A stretch of DNA of 64,000 nt. It comes from Crotalaria pallida. Taxonomy: Eukaryota; Streptophyta; Magnoliopsida; Fabales; Fabaceae. The stretch is taken from assembly GCA_037953625.1 (NCBI GenBank), contig CM075650.1, forward strand, positions 8,620,501 to 8,684,500, given 5' to 3'. The translations under genes were made by a program, and so were the position numbers. Under the pieces are notes generated by a model that worked only from the letters and a program-made list of their open reading frames with translations, searched no databases and had not been told where the DNA came from. Positions 9,519 to 20,852 of the stretch are shown here, in pieces. Numbering within the stretch: the first letter of the stretch is position 1; each line of letters opens with the position of its first letter.

Positions 9519-12135
9519 TGTAATACCCTATATAATAATTACCCTTAAAACCCGAAATTTAGGATTTAAAATTTCTTTTAAAACGAATATGATAATTGTC
9601 AACGTAATATTTCCTTTCATTAATACGAAAACATCAGAGTTCTAAAGCGGAAGACTTTAATTCGAACAAAGCATAAAAAGTTCAGTAACAGATACGCCGA
9701 GTTCATATTCAAAATGCAAGTTCAATAAAAGTTTAGCTTGGCCGAGGCCCATCTAGGCAATCCGAAACCAAAAATACGAAAGAGTGTTTTAGCTCGGCCC
9801 AACTGGCCGAGACCCAACAAATTCTTCGACTCTATATAACTTACTCTCCCTGTGAGGGTGAGTGAACCTGCTCGGCCGGGGACTGCGTCTGCTCGGGCTT
9901 AGTACCTTAAAAATGGTAAGGAGGTGAGCATTACACAGAACTTAAATAAGCAGTTTCTAACATGCCATACCGAACTACTAAGCCAAACACAAGTAGTCAA
10001 TTAGCACATAAATAACAAGTAATCAAACCATATATCACATGCATACATCATCACTCAACTCGGTTCACATCATACAATCTCATTTAGCTCGGTTCACATG
10101 CATACAATCTCAAATAGCTCGGCTTACATCATTATCCAGTTTATCAATTACCTATTAGTTATACCTCGGCACAACCTACTATTTCCCCTTATACCCTTTC
10201 CTTACTTCTTACACTCAGCTTCTCGACCACTATTCTCTTACCTCGGTAAACTATCTCTATCTCGGATTCATCACTCATTATTCCACTTTTCATAGCTTAA
10301 AATATTTTACTCTTCTCGGATGCATACACCCAGTGCATGTCTTACACCATTTAAGGTCGGATGTCGGAGTGTCCATAACTGCGAGTACCCAGTACCCGTC
10401 TTACAGCTGCACATACCCTGTATGCGTCTGACGCGATCAATGCACGCACCCAGTACGCGTCTTCTATGACCAGGAGCACTACCGCCGATCATTCTATGGA
10501 GTAAGGAGTGTCCATAACTGCGAGCACCCAGTACTCGTCTTACAGCGGCGCATCTCGGCGTCTTACGCGATCAATGCACGCACCCAGTACGCGTCTGCTA
10601 TGACCAGGAACACATCCCACCGATTCCGTGCTCGGAACCTTGTGTGAATCATAACTGCGAGTACCCAGTACCCGTCTTACAGCTGCGCATACCCAGTATG
10701 CGTCTGACGCGATCAATGCACGCACCCTGTACGCGTCTTCTATGACCCGATCACACAACCATTTCTCTTTAATTCCTCTTAGTCCTTTTTAACCATCTTT
10801 TTAGTTCGGCCTATCTCGGCTCACCCCTTTAACCATTCCCTTTTTCCCATTAACTTTTCTCATTATTGGACTTATTACTCTATCTCTCCTTCCTTCCATA
10901 TTTACCATTTTCTCATACTCACTCTCAACCTCTCTTAGTTCGGCCACAGACATAAACAATGAATATCAAAGCTCATAAACACTTATACCACAACAAAAAT
11001 ATGAATAAAGCATTTGACCCATCCATCATGTAAATATAAGCATATCACCGAAAAATAACGTTTCTTCTTCACCTAAAATCCATGTTTCTAATTCATTCAT
11101 TGGTTCCCTTTACCCTCTTTACCTTTTCTTTCTAACATTAACCTATTTCCATTCCCTAATCTAACACCCACTCTTAGTACCCTTTATGAGCACCCTAGAA
11201 ACCCAAACTCAAGTAGAGGTAACACTCACTCCTTACCTCAAACCGTGAGAGATAAGAGTTGAGAGTTTGAGAATGGCTTTCCTTGATGCTTGGACTTATG
11301 AGCTTCACACCCTTGAATCCTTTCCTCCAAGCTGCACACGAGTTCCTCCAAGCTGCACACGAAAGCCACGACGGTCCAGGGACGTCCGGGACGGGAAGAA
11401 GAAGGCAATAAGGAGGGTTTCCGGTTGATGGAGCTTGGTGGAAGAGAGGGAGATATTCGTGAGAAGAGAGGGAGAAAGAAAGTGTTGGGGTTTTGTTGGT
11501 GCTGGAATTCCAAAGAGAAAGAGAGAGAGAGAGAGAGAGAGACGTAGGAGAAAGAGAATGAGAGTTTGAGAAATTTTATGTGTTGTGTATTGGTTTACTT
11601 TTACTATTTTAGGGGAAATATTTGTGTAGTTCTCATTGGAGGCTTCTATGAGAAGCTAGAATATGTGGATAGGATTCATTGGCTTCCAGAGGAAGCCATG
11701 AATAGTGACTTGAAAAGGACATAAAACAATGATAGTGACATAAAGTGAATGATAGTACACCGTACGGATGGTGCGAAACCCAATGGGCCAACAGCTCAGC
11801 ATGAGCTGTCACGGAGGAGCTAGGATATGTCGGCTCGGTATAGAGGAACAGCAGTAGTCTGAGCTTCCTTCTCAGATGATACTGTGAGGTGCGCTGAGGT
11901 CGGCTAATCCAAGCTTGACACAGGTTCTGCGCCTGACCCCATTTAGCTCGGCCGGGATCGGTCCGAGGTCCTACATCTACATGCTAGGTCGGCCTATGCT
12001 TCTTACTACCTCACTACCCTTATACAACTTCTACGGCTTAATCCTACCCTTAAATAAATATTTATATACTATATATATACATATATATATATATATAAAG
12101 TGATTATATTTAATATTAATTTTCAGGATGTTACA
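9519..12135 (-). repeat. 5' LTR of element C (2,617 bp)
   Basis: On + it begins TGTAATACCC and ends GATGTTACA, the usual near-palindromic ends of Tekay-type LTRs. The inner end adjoins the primer-binding site. It contains a tandem array (10,375-10,755), a GA run (11,519-11,542) and an AT run near 12,071-12,098. The ORFs inside it on either strand look non-coding. Confidence 0.85.
10375..10755. repeat. Tandem repeat, ~138 bp x ~2.8, in the LTR of element C
   Basis: Three units start at 10,375, 10,514 and 10,651 with ATAACTGCGAGYACCCAGTA. Each runs through CGTCTTACAG, GACGCGATCAATGCACGCAC and CGCGTCTNCTATGACC. Within a unit the short phrase [c/g]CACCCAGTACGCGTCT recurs three times in different forms, so the array looks two-layered. 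A degenerate quarter unit lies upstream near 10,322. The region is markedly richer in CpG than its surroundings. Confidence 0.85.
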
Positions 12136-12250
12136 CCCAACATGAATTTTATACATTCACAATGAATCAAACCCGAGACTTTACTTAAGCGAGACCGAGA
12201 CGCTTACCATTCGTCTCAACCCATGTTAGTAGAATTTTATTTTTATAAAC

Positions 12251-12540
12251 TACTTCCTCCGTTTCTAAATGTAACATCATTTTTTGAAAATTTTATTTTG
12301 TTCTTATTTATATTTATAAGATAATATATCAATTTTCAATGACAATAAATACTTTTTTCACAAATATCCTTATTTACATAATACTTTTTAGATTATCAAT
12401 AATAATTATAAGGGTAGTTTTGAATAAAAAAAATCAAATATTCATATTTCAAATACTATTAACTAAATTAACCAACTTTATTAATGAACGTGAATTCAAC
12501 CAAATTGATCTTATATACAAAGACGACGAAAGGAGTAACA
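12251..12540. mobile_element. Degenerate MITE, CTCCGT...GGAG type
   Basis: It starts near ACTTCCTCCGTTTCTAAATG and ends near GACGAAAGGAGTAACA. The interior has the family-typical phrase CAATTTTCAATGACAATAAAT, as in the clean copies at 13,581 and 21,120. The ends are eroded, so the limits are approximate. Confidence 0.6.
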
Positions 12541-12628
12541 TGAAAAAGGGGCTTTTATTACCTATTTAATTAATAAAAAATTTTATTTTATTTCAAATCT
12601 AGTTTATTTAATACATATTTTTATTAAA

Positions 12629-13013
12629 GTGAAGTACTAACTTAGTCCATGATGTTTTAACAGTGTACCAATTTAGTTCCTAAAAAGTCATAATTACACA
12701 TTTAATCCCTAAAAAAAATTCATACCAATTTGGTCCCTCAACATTTTTCCCTTACCAATTTGGTCCCTCAAGATTTCAGATGTACCAATTTGATCCTTAA
12801 AATATGAGGGACTAAGTTGGAATGGAAGAAAATCTTGAGGGACCAAGTTGGTATGAAAGAAAATCTTGAGGGATCAAGTTGGTATGGAAAAAAGGTTATG
12901 GACCAAATTGGTACATTTGAAATTTTTTTGAGGGACTAAATGTGTAATTATGAATTTTGAGAGACTAAATTGGTATACTGAAAAAACATCAAAGACTAAG
13001 TTGGTCCTTCACT
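12629..13013. mobile_element. Fold-back element with TTGGTCCCTCA-type arms
   Basis: The left arm reads AGTGAAGTACTAACTTAGTC and the right arm is its near complement, ending AAGTTGGTCCTTCACT. The arms contain serial copies of the phrase ACCAATTTGGTCCCTCA and its complement, so both halves are internally repeated and the whole can fold into a hairpin of about 190 bp per arm. No clear target duplication was found. A related fold-back lies at 18,748-19,010. Confidence 0.75.
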
Positions 13014-13042
13014 CATTATTATTACCTTTTGATTCCCTTGTA

Positions 13043-13307
13043 TTCCTTGATTATAAGACCTTTTTGACACTTTTATTTTTTCTCTGTTTATTAGACCCCA
13101 TACCAATTTTCAATGATTGTTAATTACTTTGTTTCTACAAATATCCCTATTTATTTAACACTTTTTAGATTTCCAATAATATTAATAGGGGTAATTTTGA
13201 AAATGCACATTAAAAGTTCATATTTCTAATACAATTAACAAAATTAATCAACTCTCTTAATAGACCTAAAATTTCCTGAAAGGATTTTATAATTAGGGAC
13301 GGAAGCA
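13043..13307. mobile_element. Degenerate MITE, second copy
   Basis: Interior phrases TTCAATGATTGTTAATTACTT and ACACTTTTTAGATTTCCAAT match the MITE family of 13,581. The right end is AATTAGGGACGGAAGCAG; the left end is largely lost (CCTTGATTATAAGACC). Confidence 0.6.
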
Positions 13308-13580
13308 GCGATTATGATTTAATGAGCTTAACAACTTACACAGTACAATGGAAAGTGTTGAATATAATAATTCCTATTTACATTCCTACTCTCTCTATTC
13401 CTGTTTATTTATCATATTTCAAACAAAATACAACATTTAAGAAATCTAATCATTATTCGGATTTTCAATACATTAATTATGTTTTTTCCCACTATATCCT
13501 TTCTTTTTCTATAATCATTAATTTTTCTCCACTGCTTACATAAACCAAGACATATTAAATAGGGACAAACATAAAAAATA

Positions 13581-13852
13581 CTCCCTCCGTCCCTAAATAT
13601 AAAGCTCTCTTGACACTTTTATTTTGTCTCTATTTATAAAGTCCTATACCAATTTTCAATGATCATTAATTACTTTTTTCCACAAACACCCTTATTTATT
13701 TAACACTTTTTTTATTCCTAATAATATTAATAGGTGTAATTTTAAAATTACATATCAAAAGTTCACTTTTCCAATACAATTAACTACATTATTCCACTTT
13801 CTTAATAGACGTAAAATCTTCCAAAGAAGCTTATATTTAGGGACGGAGGGAG
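13581..13852. mobile_element. MITE with TA duplication (272 bp)
   Basis: The terminal inverted repeat begins CTCCCTCCGTCCCTAAATAT and its complement ends the element (ATATTTAGGGACGGAGGGAG). TA lies directly on both sides (13,579-13,580 and 13,853-13,854). Length, TA target and ends fit a stowaway/mariner-type MITE. There is no coding capacity; a mariner-like transposase would have to act in trans. Confidence 0.88.
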
Positions 13853-13889
13853 TAACATTTATTACACTCTTGAAATCCTTAATATGACA

Positions 13890-14140
13890 AACCCTTCCGT
13901 CCCTAAATATAGGACTCATTTGAAAGATTTCACGTTCATTAAGAAAGTGCAATAATTTAGTTAATTGCATTTGAAATGTGAAATTTTGATATGTATTTTC
14001 AAAATTACCCCTATTAATATTATTGGGAATCTAAAAAGTGATAAATAAATATGAGTGTTTGTGAAAAAAAAGTAATTAATGATTATTAAAAATTGGTAAA
14101 GGATCTTATAAATAGTGAAAAAATAAAAGTGACGGACGTA
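13890..14140. mobile_element. Degenerate MITE, third copy, inverted
   Basis: The left end is CCCTTCCGTCCCTAAATATA and the right end is AAGTGACGGACGTAGTA. The interior matches the complement of the 13,581 copy (CCCCTATTAATATTATTGGGAA). It lies 37 bp from that copy in the opposite orientation. Confidence 0.65.
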
Positions 14141-14575
14141 GTAATTAGAAATATTTTTTTTTTCCTTTCACACGTATGGAATACGTACTTCTTTCATTCT
14201 CAAAAAATTACTGTATTTAGTTTAGGTAAGTATTCTCATCTTTAATATTTGTATAATATTTGAAATTAATATTTATTCAAATAAATTTGATTTTCAACTA
14301 GTGCATTGCACATATACTCCACTATTAATATAACAATTCCATAAGCACCGTACAGTACAACCGACTTTTAATTCATTCATGGACAAATTTTTATATGAAA
14401 AAGAAAATGAGCAATACACACAAATGACACAATTAATGGAATAAAACTCATACCAAAATTTAATAAAGGATTTATTACAAAAGAAAGTCCTCGAACACAA
14501 TTTTGCTCTTTCATTGGTACAGAAATCAATTAATGAAACCCATCCCACAAATTAGAAATTTTCCTTCTATCTAAC

Positions 14576-15664
14576 CCTTGTTATCAAGGGCAAATAAAAA
14601 GTATAAATACTCTCAAAACGGAAAACACTATTGGACCTCCGTTGAGCATAACGACACAGTAATTTGCTCTCCACTGGAAAATATTCCAACAAAATGCTTC
14701 AAAGAATCAAAGGTTAGATAACCTTTTTTTTTTAACAAAAGAAAAAATACTTTTACTGCTACATTACCATTCTCATCAATCATCATACATTTATTTCATG
14801 ACATACAGTGAAGCTGAAGGTGTGCCTCCACCAATTGACCAAGTGAACTCAATAGAGAACATCCTACAGAATCTTGAAGCTCAAAACCCAGTGCAAATCC
14901 CACCACAGGGCCCTACTATTGCAGTATCTTCTTTATCTTGCCAGAAGCTCCATTTTATAATACTTGAACTGTTGACCTGTAACTAAAATGATAGATTTTA
15001 TTTCACACACTATCTTATGTTAATTTTCCATCATTTGCTTTCATTTATTTAAGATCTATTACTCGGGAAAATTACCTTTTTAAATACATAATTATATACT
15101 TCCAATCACTTAATAGCTAATGCCAAAACTACAGCCTTAAAAAATGAATAGTACAAAATCGAGAAATAGATGAAAAAAATATAAAGAATGCCAAAAAAAT
15201 AATCTCATTTATAAGCCAAAGCACTTTTATAGCTGTGGATAACTTGTTTTAAGAACTTACAAGAGATTTATCTTTTTCAAAATATAATAAAGGAACTTGA
15301 ATCCAAGATCACAAAAATGGAAACTGAGTTGGCCAACATGAAGTCAGAGTTTGCTGTACTATCTTACGTGGTTCACTCACGTAATCAAGAAGCAGTCTGC
15401 ACCCCACAAGCTGAAATATCCACCAAGGCAACTACTAACATATACAGGGAAACAGAGAAAACTCATATTGATGGTGGAGAGTGTGATATTCACATGTTAT
15501 TGCAAAATGACAAGGAGTCCTTTGGGCATAGTAACCTTTTGCAAATTTTCCAAAGTAGTTGCCCATATTGTCACAAAGGTTTAAGGGGGTTCTTGACTCC
15601 TGAGCTGCCCAAACGTTATAAAAAGAGAATGGCCTATGTTTGGAAAGGAACTAGTCCATATTAG
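14576..15664 (+). pseudogene. Unrecognised gene remnant with exon-like pieces
   Basis: Three coding-like pieces in + orientation. Around 14,590-14,712 one frame reads GKHYWTSVEHND and ends at a good donor (AAAG/GTTAG). A possible acceptor (ACATACAG) precedes a piece at 14,806-14,950 reading EAEGVPPPIDQVNSIENIL. After an AT-rich gap, an acceptor-like TAATAAAG precedes 15,292-15,664, which reads ELESKITKMETELANMKSEF and has a short coiled-coil pattern, then a CPYCHKGLRGF motif with a CxxC, and stops. The phases of the pieces do not join cleanly and no start codon is evident. I do not recognise the family; a transposase or coiled-coil protein is possible. Confidence 0.35.
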
Positions 15665-15734
15665 GTGTTTCTCTAATTGAGTTTGCAATCACAATCATTC
15701 TTCAAATAACCTAAATAACAGTAATATATACTTA

Positions 15735-15900
15735 ACTAATAATCAATTATCATTTTCAAGATTTCAATTACTACTACTTATAATCAATTATCTACAATTA
15801 CTATTGCTTATAATCAATTATCTACACTAGCCAAATCAAAATGTGGCTAAATAATCATCTTCCTCTCCTCATGCATCACCAAACTCCTTCACAACACACA
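15735..15900. repeat. Short tandem repeat and a 60-bp segment repeated at 17.6 kb
   Basis: The phrase TTATAATCAATTATCTACA recurs in this stretch with a period of about 33 bp. Directly after it, the segment at 15,838-15,900 (ATCATCTTCCTCTCCTCATG and flanks) recurs in direct orientation at about 17,609-17,675, beyond the small - strand gene pieces. Confidence 0.65.
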
Positions 15901-16147
15901 ATACACAAACACAATAATCATCTTCCTTTCCTCAACATGAAAGATATTTCATCCCAAAATATTAGATTAAGATGCATGCATTTCTGCTGCAGTGCAACAC
16001 TTACCTACACTTGAGCATAGAAATTATGTCCCCCGTTGAAGGCAGTTTCTTAAATGTTCCTGAATCACCCTCACATTGTTGAACGCATGGTTCCATGCCC
16101 TCTTTCAATAAAGACTGCCTCATGCCACTACCAGCAGGTTTACTATG

Positions 16148-17494
16148 CTAAAGTAAAATTCTCATGTACACCAATGTAATCATTGAAAACACTACAGCAA
16201 CCTGAGTAAATTAAACCAATCATATATTAAACAAAAGAAGAATAGGAACTACTTATGGGGCCGATTAAAATAGGTACTGGTAATTACTTTGGCACATCTA
16301 ACGGATGCTAAAAAGGGAAATTGATGGATGATTGAGATTGAGAGTGAATATCAAAATAGTTAGTTTTAAAAGTGCACAAGAGAAGCATCACTATGGTCAC
16401 TATTCATCTTCCTCATTTTAAGCATTATCATCTACTTACTGTTCATCTATCTCTCTCAACAAAAATCTAAATTCAATTCTCTCAAGGGCTCATATGGTCT
16501 TTCTCCACCACAACGCATACCACTTCACCAGATAGACACTCCTCTGTTCCAACCTGTCTTCGTCGCCATGAAGTAGCGTATCGGCCTGCCGCTTAACCTA
16601 CTACAGGCTCCACCGTGCCACCAAGCAGGTGCCATCGCCATAACCTTTGCCCTCTGCTCCGGTTCTCAACAGCGACAGAAATCCCGGCGTTGACAGCAAG
16701 AGGACCAAAACCACACCATCACCGTACTGTGTTTTCAATCTCTTGGCAGGGAACCAAGAGGTGCAGGGAGTAACCTTGGCATGGAACCATACATAGTTTG
16801 CCTCAAAGTTCAGAACCCAGGCGAAAGGAGATTGAATGCAACATTACAAGGAAATAAGGAAAACATACCCCCAACAACTGCACAAGCCTTAGCCAAATAG
16901 AAACTTTGAAACAGGAAAGAAAAACATAAACAATAAACCAGAGCAGGACCCCTATTAGAATTAAAACTCTTGGGACCCCAACAGAAAGCAGAGAGTAAAC
17001 AATCCAACACCACCAGTGCAGCTCCCTTAAAATAATGTAATTTTAAGTGATTTAGTGGTGTCCACCTAAAAAAGAAAAAATGAATGGACGCCGAGACTCG
17101 TGAGTGCGAGGAAGATGAACAGTAATTAACAATGGTTTGCCTCTCTGGTGCAGATTGCAAAATCAGCTTTTTGTTAGGAACTTTAAATCTTAGCCATCCA
17201 TCATTTGCTCTCATTGGCATCCGTCAGATGAGTAGTTCTTACAAGTCCAAACTTCTTGCAAGTTCATAGGTTAACTGCACCCACTACTTATACATGAACT
17301 ACCTCAAACAATTGCTAATTGACAACAGATGCGAGACTTCAATACTTTAACAGCTTAGAGAGCGGAATTACCTGAAATGTTAAAGCAGTGGGAAGGAAAC
17401 AAGCAGCCAATGTTCCACCTACGAATGTTGCTGATCCAACACCGCCTAGCACTCCGAATGTTGATCCTCGATTCCCTCCATGAGGTTTGTCAGC
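16148..17494 (-). CDS. Two spliced exons of a small membrane protein, unrecognised
   Basis: An internal exon at 17,372-17,494 (123 nt, 41 codons) reads ADKPHGGNRGSTFGVLGGVG and then a hydrophobic stretch to ...FLPTALTFQ. It has acceptor TTATTAG before it and donor GTAATT after it. The last exon at 16,148-16,201 (54 nt) reads VAVVFSMITLVYMRILL and stops, with acceptor TTTACTCAG. The phases agree (0/0), so joined they give an uninterrupted C-terminus with two predicted membrane segments and a Gly-rich stretch. The intron between holds a possible insertion at 16,256-17,240. The 5' exons are unclear: the GC-rich block at 17,995-18,265 could be the promoter/first exon, but no in-phase start was found. 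It could be a real gene or a fragment. Confidence 0.5.
16256..17240. mobile_element. Possible transposon in the intron of the membrane-protein gene
   Basis: Left end phrases CACATCTAACGGATGC and AAATTGATGGATGATTGAG face their imperfect complements near the right end (CCATCCATCATTTGCTC and GCATCCGTCAGATGAG). This gives inverted ends of roughly 60 bp about 1 kb apart. Inside is a C-rich block (16,540-16,700) unlike the AT-rich surroundings, perhaps a captured gene piece. No target duplication was confirmed. Confidence 0.4.
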
Positions 17495-17994
17495 CTAATA
17501 ACAACATCATAATGCTAAGTTGCTAACATGTTAATTTGAACCTATTGATTTTCTAGGAAGCATTAATTATCAATCACAATACAGATGATTCTTGCATTGG
17601 CACATAAACAAAATGTGGCTCAATAATCATCTTCCTCTCCTCATGCACCACCAAACTCTTTCACCACACACAACACACTCTCATCTATACAAATTAACTA
17701 CTATGAATACAACCTCAAACAATTTAATGAACGACTGCATAGTATTAAAAACAAAAAAAAAAATAATAACTCTGTCCTTCTACAATCATGAGTTGTCATG
17801 CTACATTGTTTAAGGTGGAAGGGGAGGGTTAAAAATAACAAATTTATATAAAAAAAATTTAAAAAAAAAAAAAAAACCTTACAATTGCAACACAGACACT
17901 GTAGACTGTACACTCTACTGCTATGAAATCATGGATAAAATTGACTTCTTACCTTTAAAAATTAGGGTTCCATGTTCATAATGTTGGATCGCCT

Positions 17995-18265
17995 CCTTCA
18001 CCAACAATTACGGTCTGGAATTCGACGGTAAATGACCGCCATGCGCGTCTGTGCATGGATGACCTTCCGAACGCCGCTGTGCCCAGATTCGCGGTCCCCT
18101 CTCTCGCATGAATGAGCTCCCGAACGCCGCCTTATCACGATTAGTTGTCTGCATTCACGGTCCCTCGTTTGCAGGAGCTTCAGACCACCTCTCCTCCTCC
18201 GCAAGTTCCACGCTCCCATACTGCAGTTGCAACCTTTACTCTCAATTCTCAAATATGTCAAAACG
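17995..18265. other. GC-rich block, possible promoter or first exon
   Basis: It is clearly GC- and CpG-richer than its flanks. It holds two related units around CCTTCCGAACGCCGC (18,063) and CTCCCGAACGCCGC (18,117). On the - strand an Arg-rich frame (starting MGAWNLRRRRGGLKLL) runs through it without similarity I can name. It lies upstream of the two - strand exons at 16.1-17.5 kb and may belong to that gene. Confidence 0.3.
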
Positions 18266-18747
18266 CAGTAGTAAACAAACCTTATTTTTTAACGAAGGAA
18301 AAGAAAATTGAAAACAAAGCCTTAGATTAAATGAACCACGTGCTATTCACATGCTATTTTAACAACCTGCCCATCAAGTTGAATGTAACATATCTCAGCC
18401 CTCAATTTCAACCGCCTTCTATGACCCATTATTGGCCCTTGGATGACAGTACGTACTGGTCCAAACTTTTGACCAGTACGTGTACGTAGGTTAACTGCAC
18501 CCTGGTCTTAATTCAGCTTAAAGACTATGACCGCACGATTCACGAACCTTAAATTTGAGGGACAAATATATGGAAGAATTTTCTTACCCCAAGCAGTAGC
18601 GTTAATGAATTTCTAATTAAACATTCATACATCATGGTATATACAAGATCAAGAATAATTCACCCTTTACAGGATACATAATATTTTTTTACATGAAGGA
18701 TGAAACTTCTTTAAAAAGAAACTCTATAAATTAATGGAGTTTATCAT

Positions 18748-19010
18748 CACTTTCGTCCTCGAAAGGTATATTGGTCCTCATCAATTTAGTTCTCAAAAAT
18801 TTTTTTACATCAATTTAATCCCTCAAAGATCAATATGACACCACATTGGTCCTTTTAAGGACTTATTTGATGACAATCATATGAATCTTTTGGGGACCAA
18901 AATTCACACTACTTGATGTCATATGTTGATCTTTGAGAATCTAAATTGATATAAAAAAATATTTCAAAAGACTAAGTTGATGACTAATATATCTTTCGGA
19001 TACCAAAAAT
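18748..19010. mobile_element. Fold-back element, second copy type
   Basis: The left arm (TTGGTCCTCATCAATTTAGT ... TCCCTCAAAGATCAATATGA) is mirrored by the right arm (CATATGTTGATCTTTGAGAA ... GACTAAGTTGATGACTAATA). Each arm is about 120 bp with a short loop. The phrase TTGGTCCTY links it to the element at 12,629. Confidence 0.65.
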
Positions 19011-19700
19011 ATTAACTCTAAATTAATGTATTGTATAACCAAATCAAAACTATAATTTATAAGCAAAGTTCTTGATGTATGTCAACTCTTATTATAAATA
19101 TATAAGGTTTGCTTATGTGTGTCCTAGAAGCACATACATATATATTTAGTATACGTTATATATATAGCTAGCAAATATTTTTGGAAAAACTTAAAATAAT
19201 ACTTTCTCCAATCATATATATATATATATATAGGGCATAATTAACCGCATTTCCTTATCAAGAAAATTAGCTAAAATTGGTTTTTTTTTCTTGATTTTAG
19301 AAAATAAAAAAGTCATTATATTTACATTTTTACCCTTCCTTATAAAAATTGTCATAAAACATCTTCATTTTTCAAAATGTCTAAAGTGAACAAAAATTAA
19401 ATATTTTGCCTCCAAATTGTTCAATCGTGAGAGAGAAAAACACATTTTTTGGTAGTGTTGTGCAGCATTAACACTCAGTGTCATGTGTACATATGAGGTG
19501 GGGAATTGGGGTGGTGTAATTACCTTTTATTAGGGGTAGTTTTGGTTAAAACGATATATGTTTCCTAAAGAAATACAAAATGACTTACATATATGATCAA
19601 AGATTTTTTTCTAGAAGATACCATACATATAGGATCAGAGGGAGTATATCCTAAGGTATTAGACAAACCAATTACCTATGCAAGTTAATTTTTTCAAGTA

Positions 19701-19990
19701 CTCCCTCCTTTTCATAAGTAGTGTTTTCAAGGTTATACACGAATTTTAAAAAATGATTAAATGATGTAAGAATGTGTGATATTTTGACTCTAATGCTCTT
19801 ATATAATCATTATTGAAAAGAGAGGTAGATATTAAAAATGAAAAAAAAAATAGTGTGATAAATAGGGGTGTGTTGAGAAAAATAACATTAATTATGTTAA
19901 ATTTTGTAAAAGAAATAATAAATACATATGAAATATTAGACAAAAACTCCATAAACCCTAGACGCATAACACTTTTGGTTTCAGCAAAAT
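19701..19990. mobile_element. Truncated MITE, CTCCCTCCTTTTCATAAGT type
   Basis: It has a clear left end after TA. The interior phrase AAATGATTAAATGATGTAAG is shared with the complete copy at 53,559. The matching right end was not found, so this is half an element or one broken by a deletion; the right limit is a guess. Confidence 0.5.
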
Positions 19991-20081
19991 TTGAGTTGTG
20001 AAGATGTTGAATTCTTGGTAAGTTTCCTAAGCTCAACTTGGGAGAACAAATGTCAAGCACGGAGATTGATGTTTTTTGTTA

Positions 20082-20386
20082 CTCCTTTCCATAATTCAAG
20101 TCTTTTTTATCTTTTTATTTTGTTCCATAATTTATGTTCTTTTAAAAATTCAATATTTATTTATACTTTTTTTTAAAGCATACCCCTGTTTATTATATCA
20201 TTTTTTTCATCATTCATCTCTCTATCTCTTTTCAATAATATAATCTTCATACATTTATTATTATTCTCTCTCCTATTATTAAATAAGGGGTATTTTAGTC
20301 TAAGTATATCAAATTCTTACATCATTTATCCATTCCTTAATCTCCGTAAAATATCTAAAAAAACTTGAAATATGGGACGGAGGGAG
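20082..20386. mobile_element. MITE with TA duplication (305 bp)
   Basis: Left end CTCCTTTCCATAATTCAAGT, right end ACTTGAAATATGGGACGGAG followed by GGAG, and TA on both sides. The ends pair with a few mismatches. The interior has no coding capacity and differs from the 13,581 family. Confidence 0.8.
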
Positions 20387-20502
20387 TAAAAGAAAACGCC
20401 TTTTTTGCTGGGAATTAAATATCCTCCTAAATGTGGTTAGAAGATGATCAATTAATTTAATAAAAAGTTCAAAATCAAAATTCTTTAAATGACATTAATA
20501 AA

Positions 20503-20846
20503 CCCTCCGTCTTTATTATAGGATTACTTTGGAAACTTTTACCTCCAATAAAATTGATATGTTGTTCAAAAAATACCCTTTTATCTATTACTAAAACATA
20601 ATAATTTTTGACTTTTTAATACTTACTTTAATTCTTAATTTACCTTCACCACTTACAACATTAAAACTACATGGTTTGCAAAACTTTTGCACTTTCCAAT
20701 ACAATTTTATTTATGTCTCCTCACTAAAACTTAGAGTATTATGATTAAATGTTAATAGTAATTTTGGAAAAAATTTGAAGATGATCTTTTATTTAGGACC
20801 AAATTTTATTACTCAAATGGATTCTATATAAGGGACAAAGAGAGTA
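20503..20846. mobile_element. MITE with eroded ends
   Basis: The left end around CCCTCCGTCTTTATTATAGG and the right end around ATTCTATATAAGGGACAAAG are imperfect complements. It abuts the next MITE with only a few bases between. Limits are approximate. Confidence 0.6.
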
Positions 20847-20852
20847 TTATAC

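Larger units (their letters stand above)
7064..12135 (-). mobile_element. Element C: Tekay/Del-like chromovirus (Ty3/gypsy), 5' part
   Basis: Right to left: a 2.6-kb LTR, initiator-Met primer-binding site, gag with zinc knuckles, protease, and the first half of RT, cut at 7064 by element B. Long LTRs beginning TGTAAYACCC and the gag sequence fit the Tekay/Del chromoviruses. RNase H, integrase, chromodomain and 3' LTR lie outside the window. This is the oldest layer of the stack. The host sequence just right of the LTR begins CCCAA, one half of a possible target duplication. Confidence 0.88.

Noticed and set aside
10307..10758. Three short - strand frames in the chromovirus LTR
   Set aside because: They are translations of the 138-bp tandem array and share its repeats, not protein features.
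18440..18500. Short palindrome around CAGTACGTACTGGTC/GACCAGTACGTG
   Set aside because: Only about 15 bp per arm with no element around it; not enough to call a feature.
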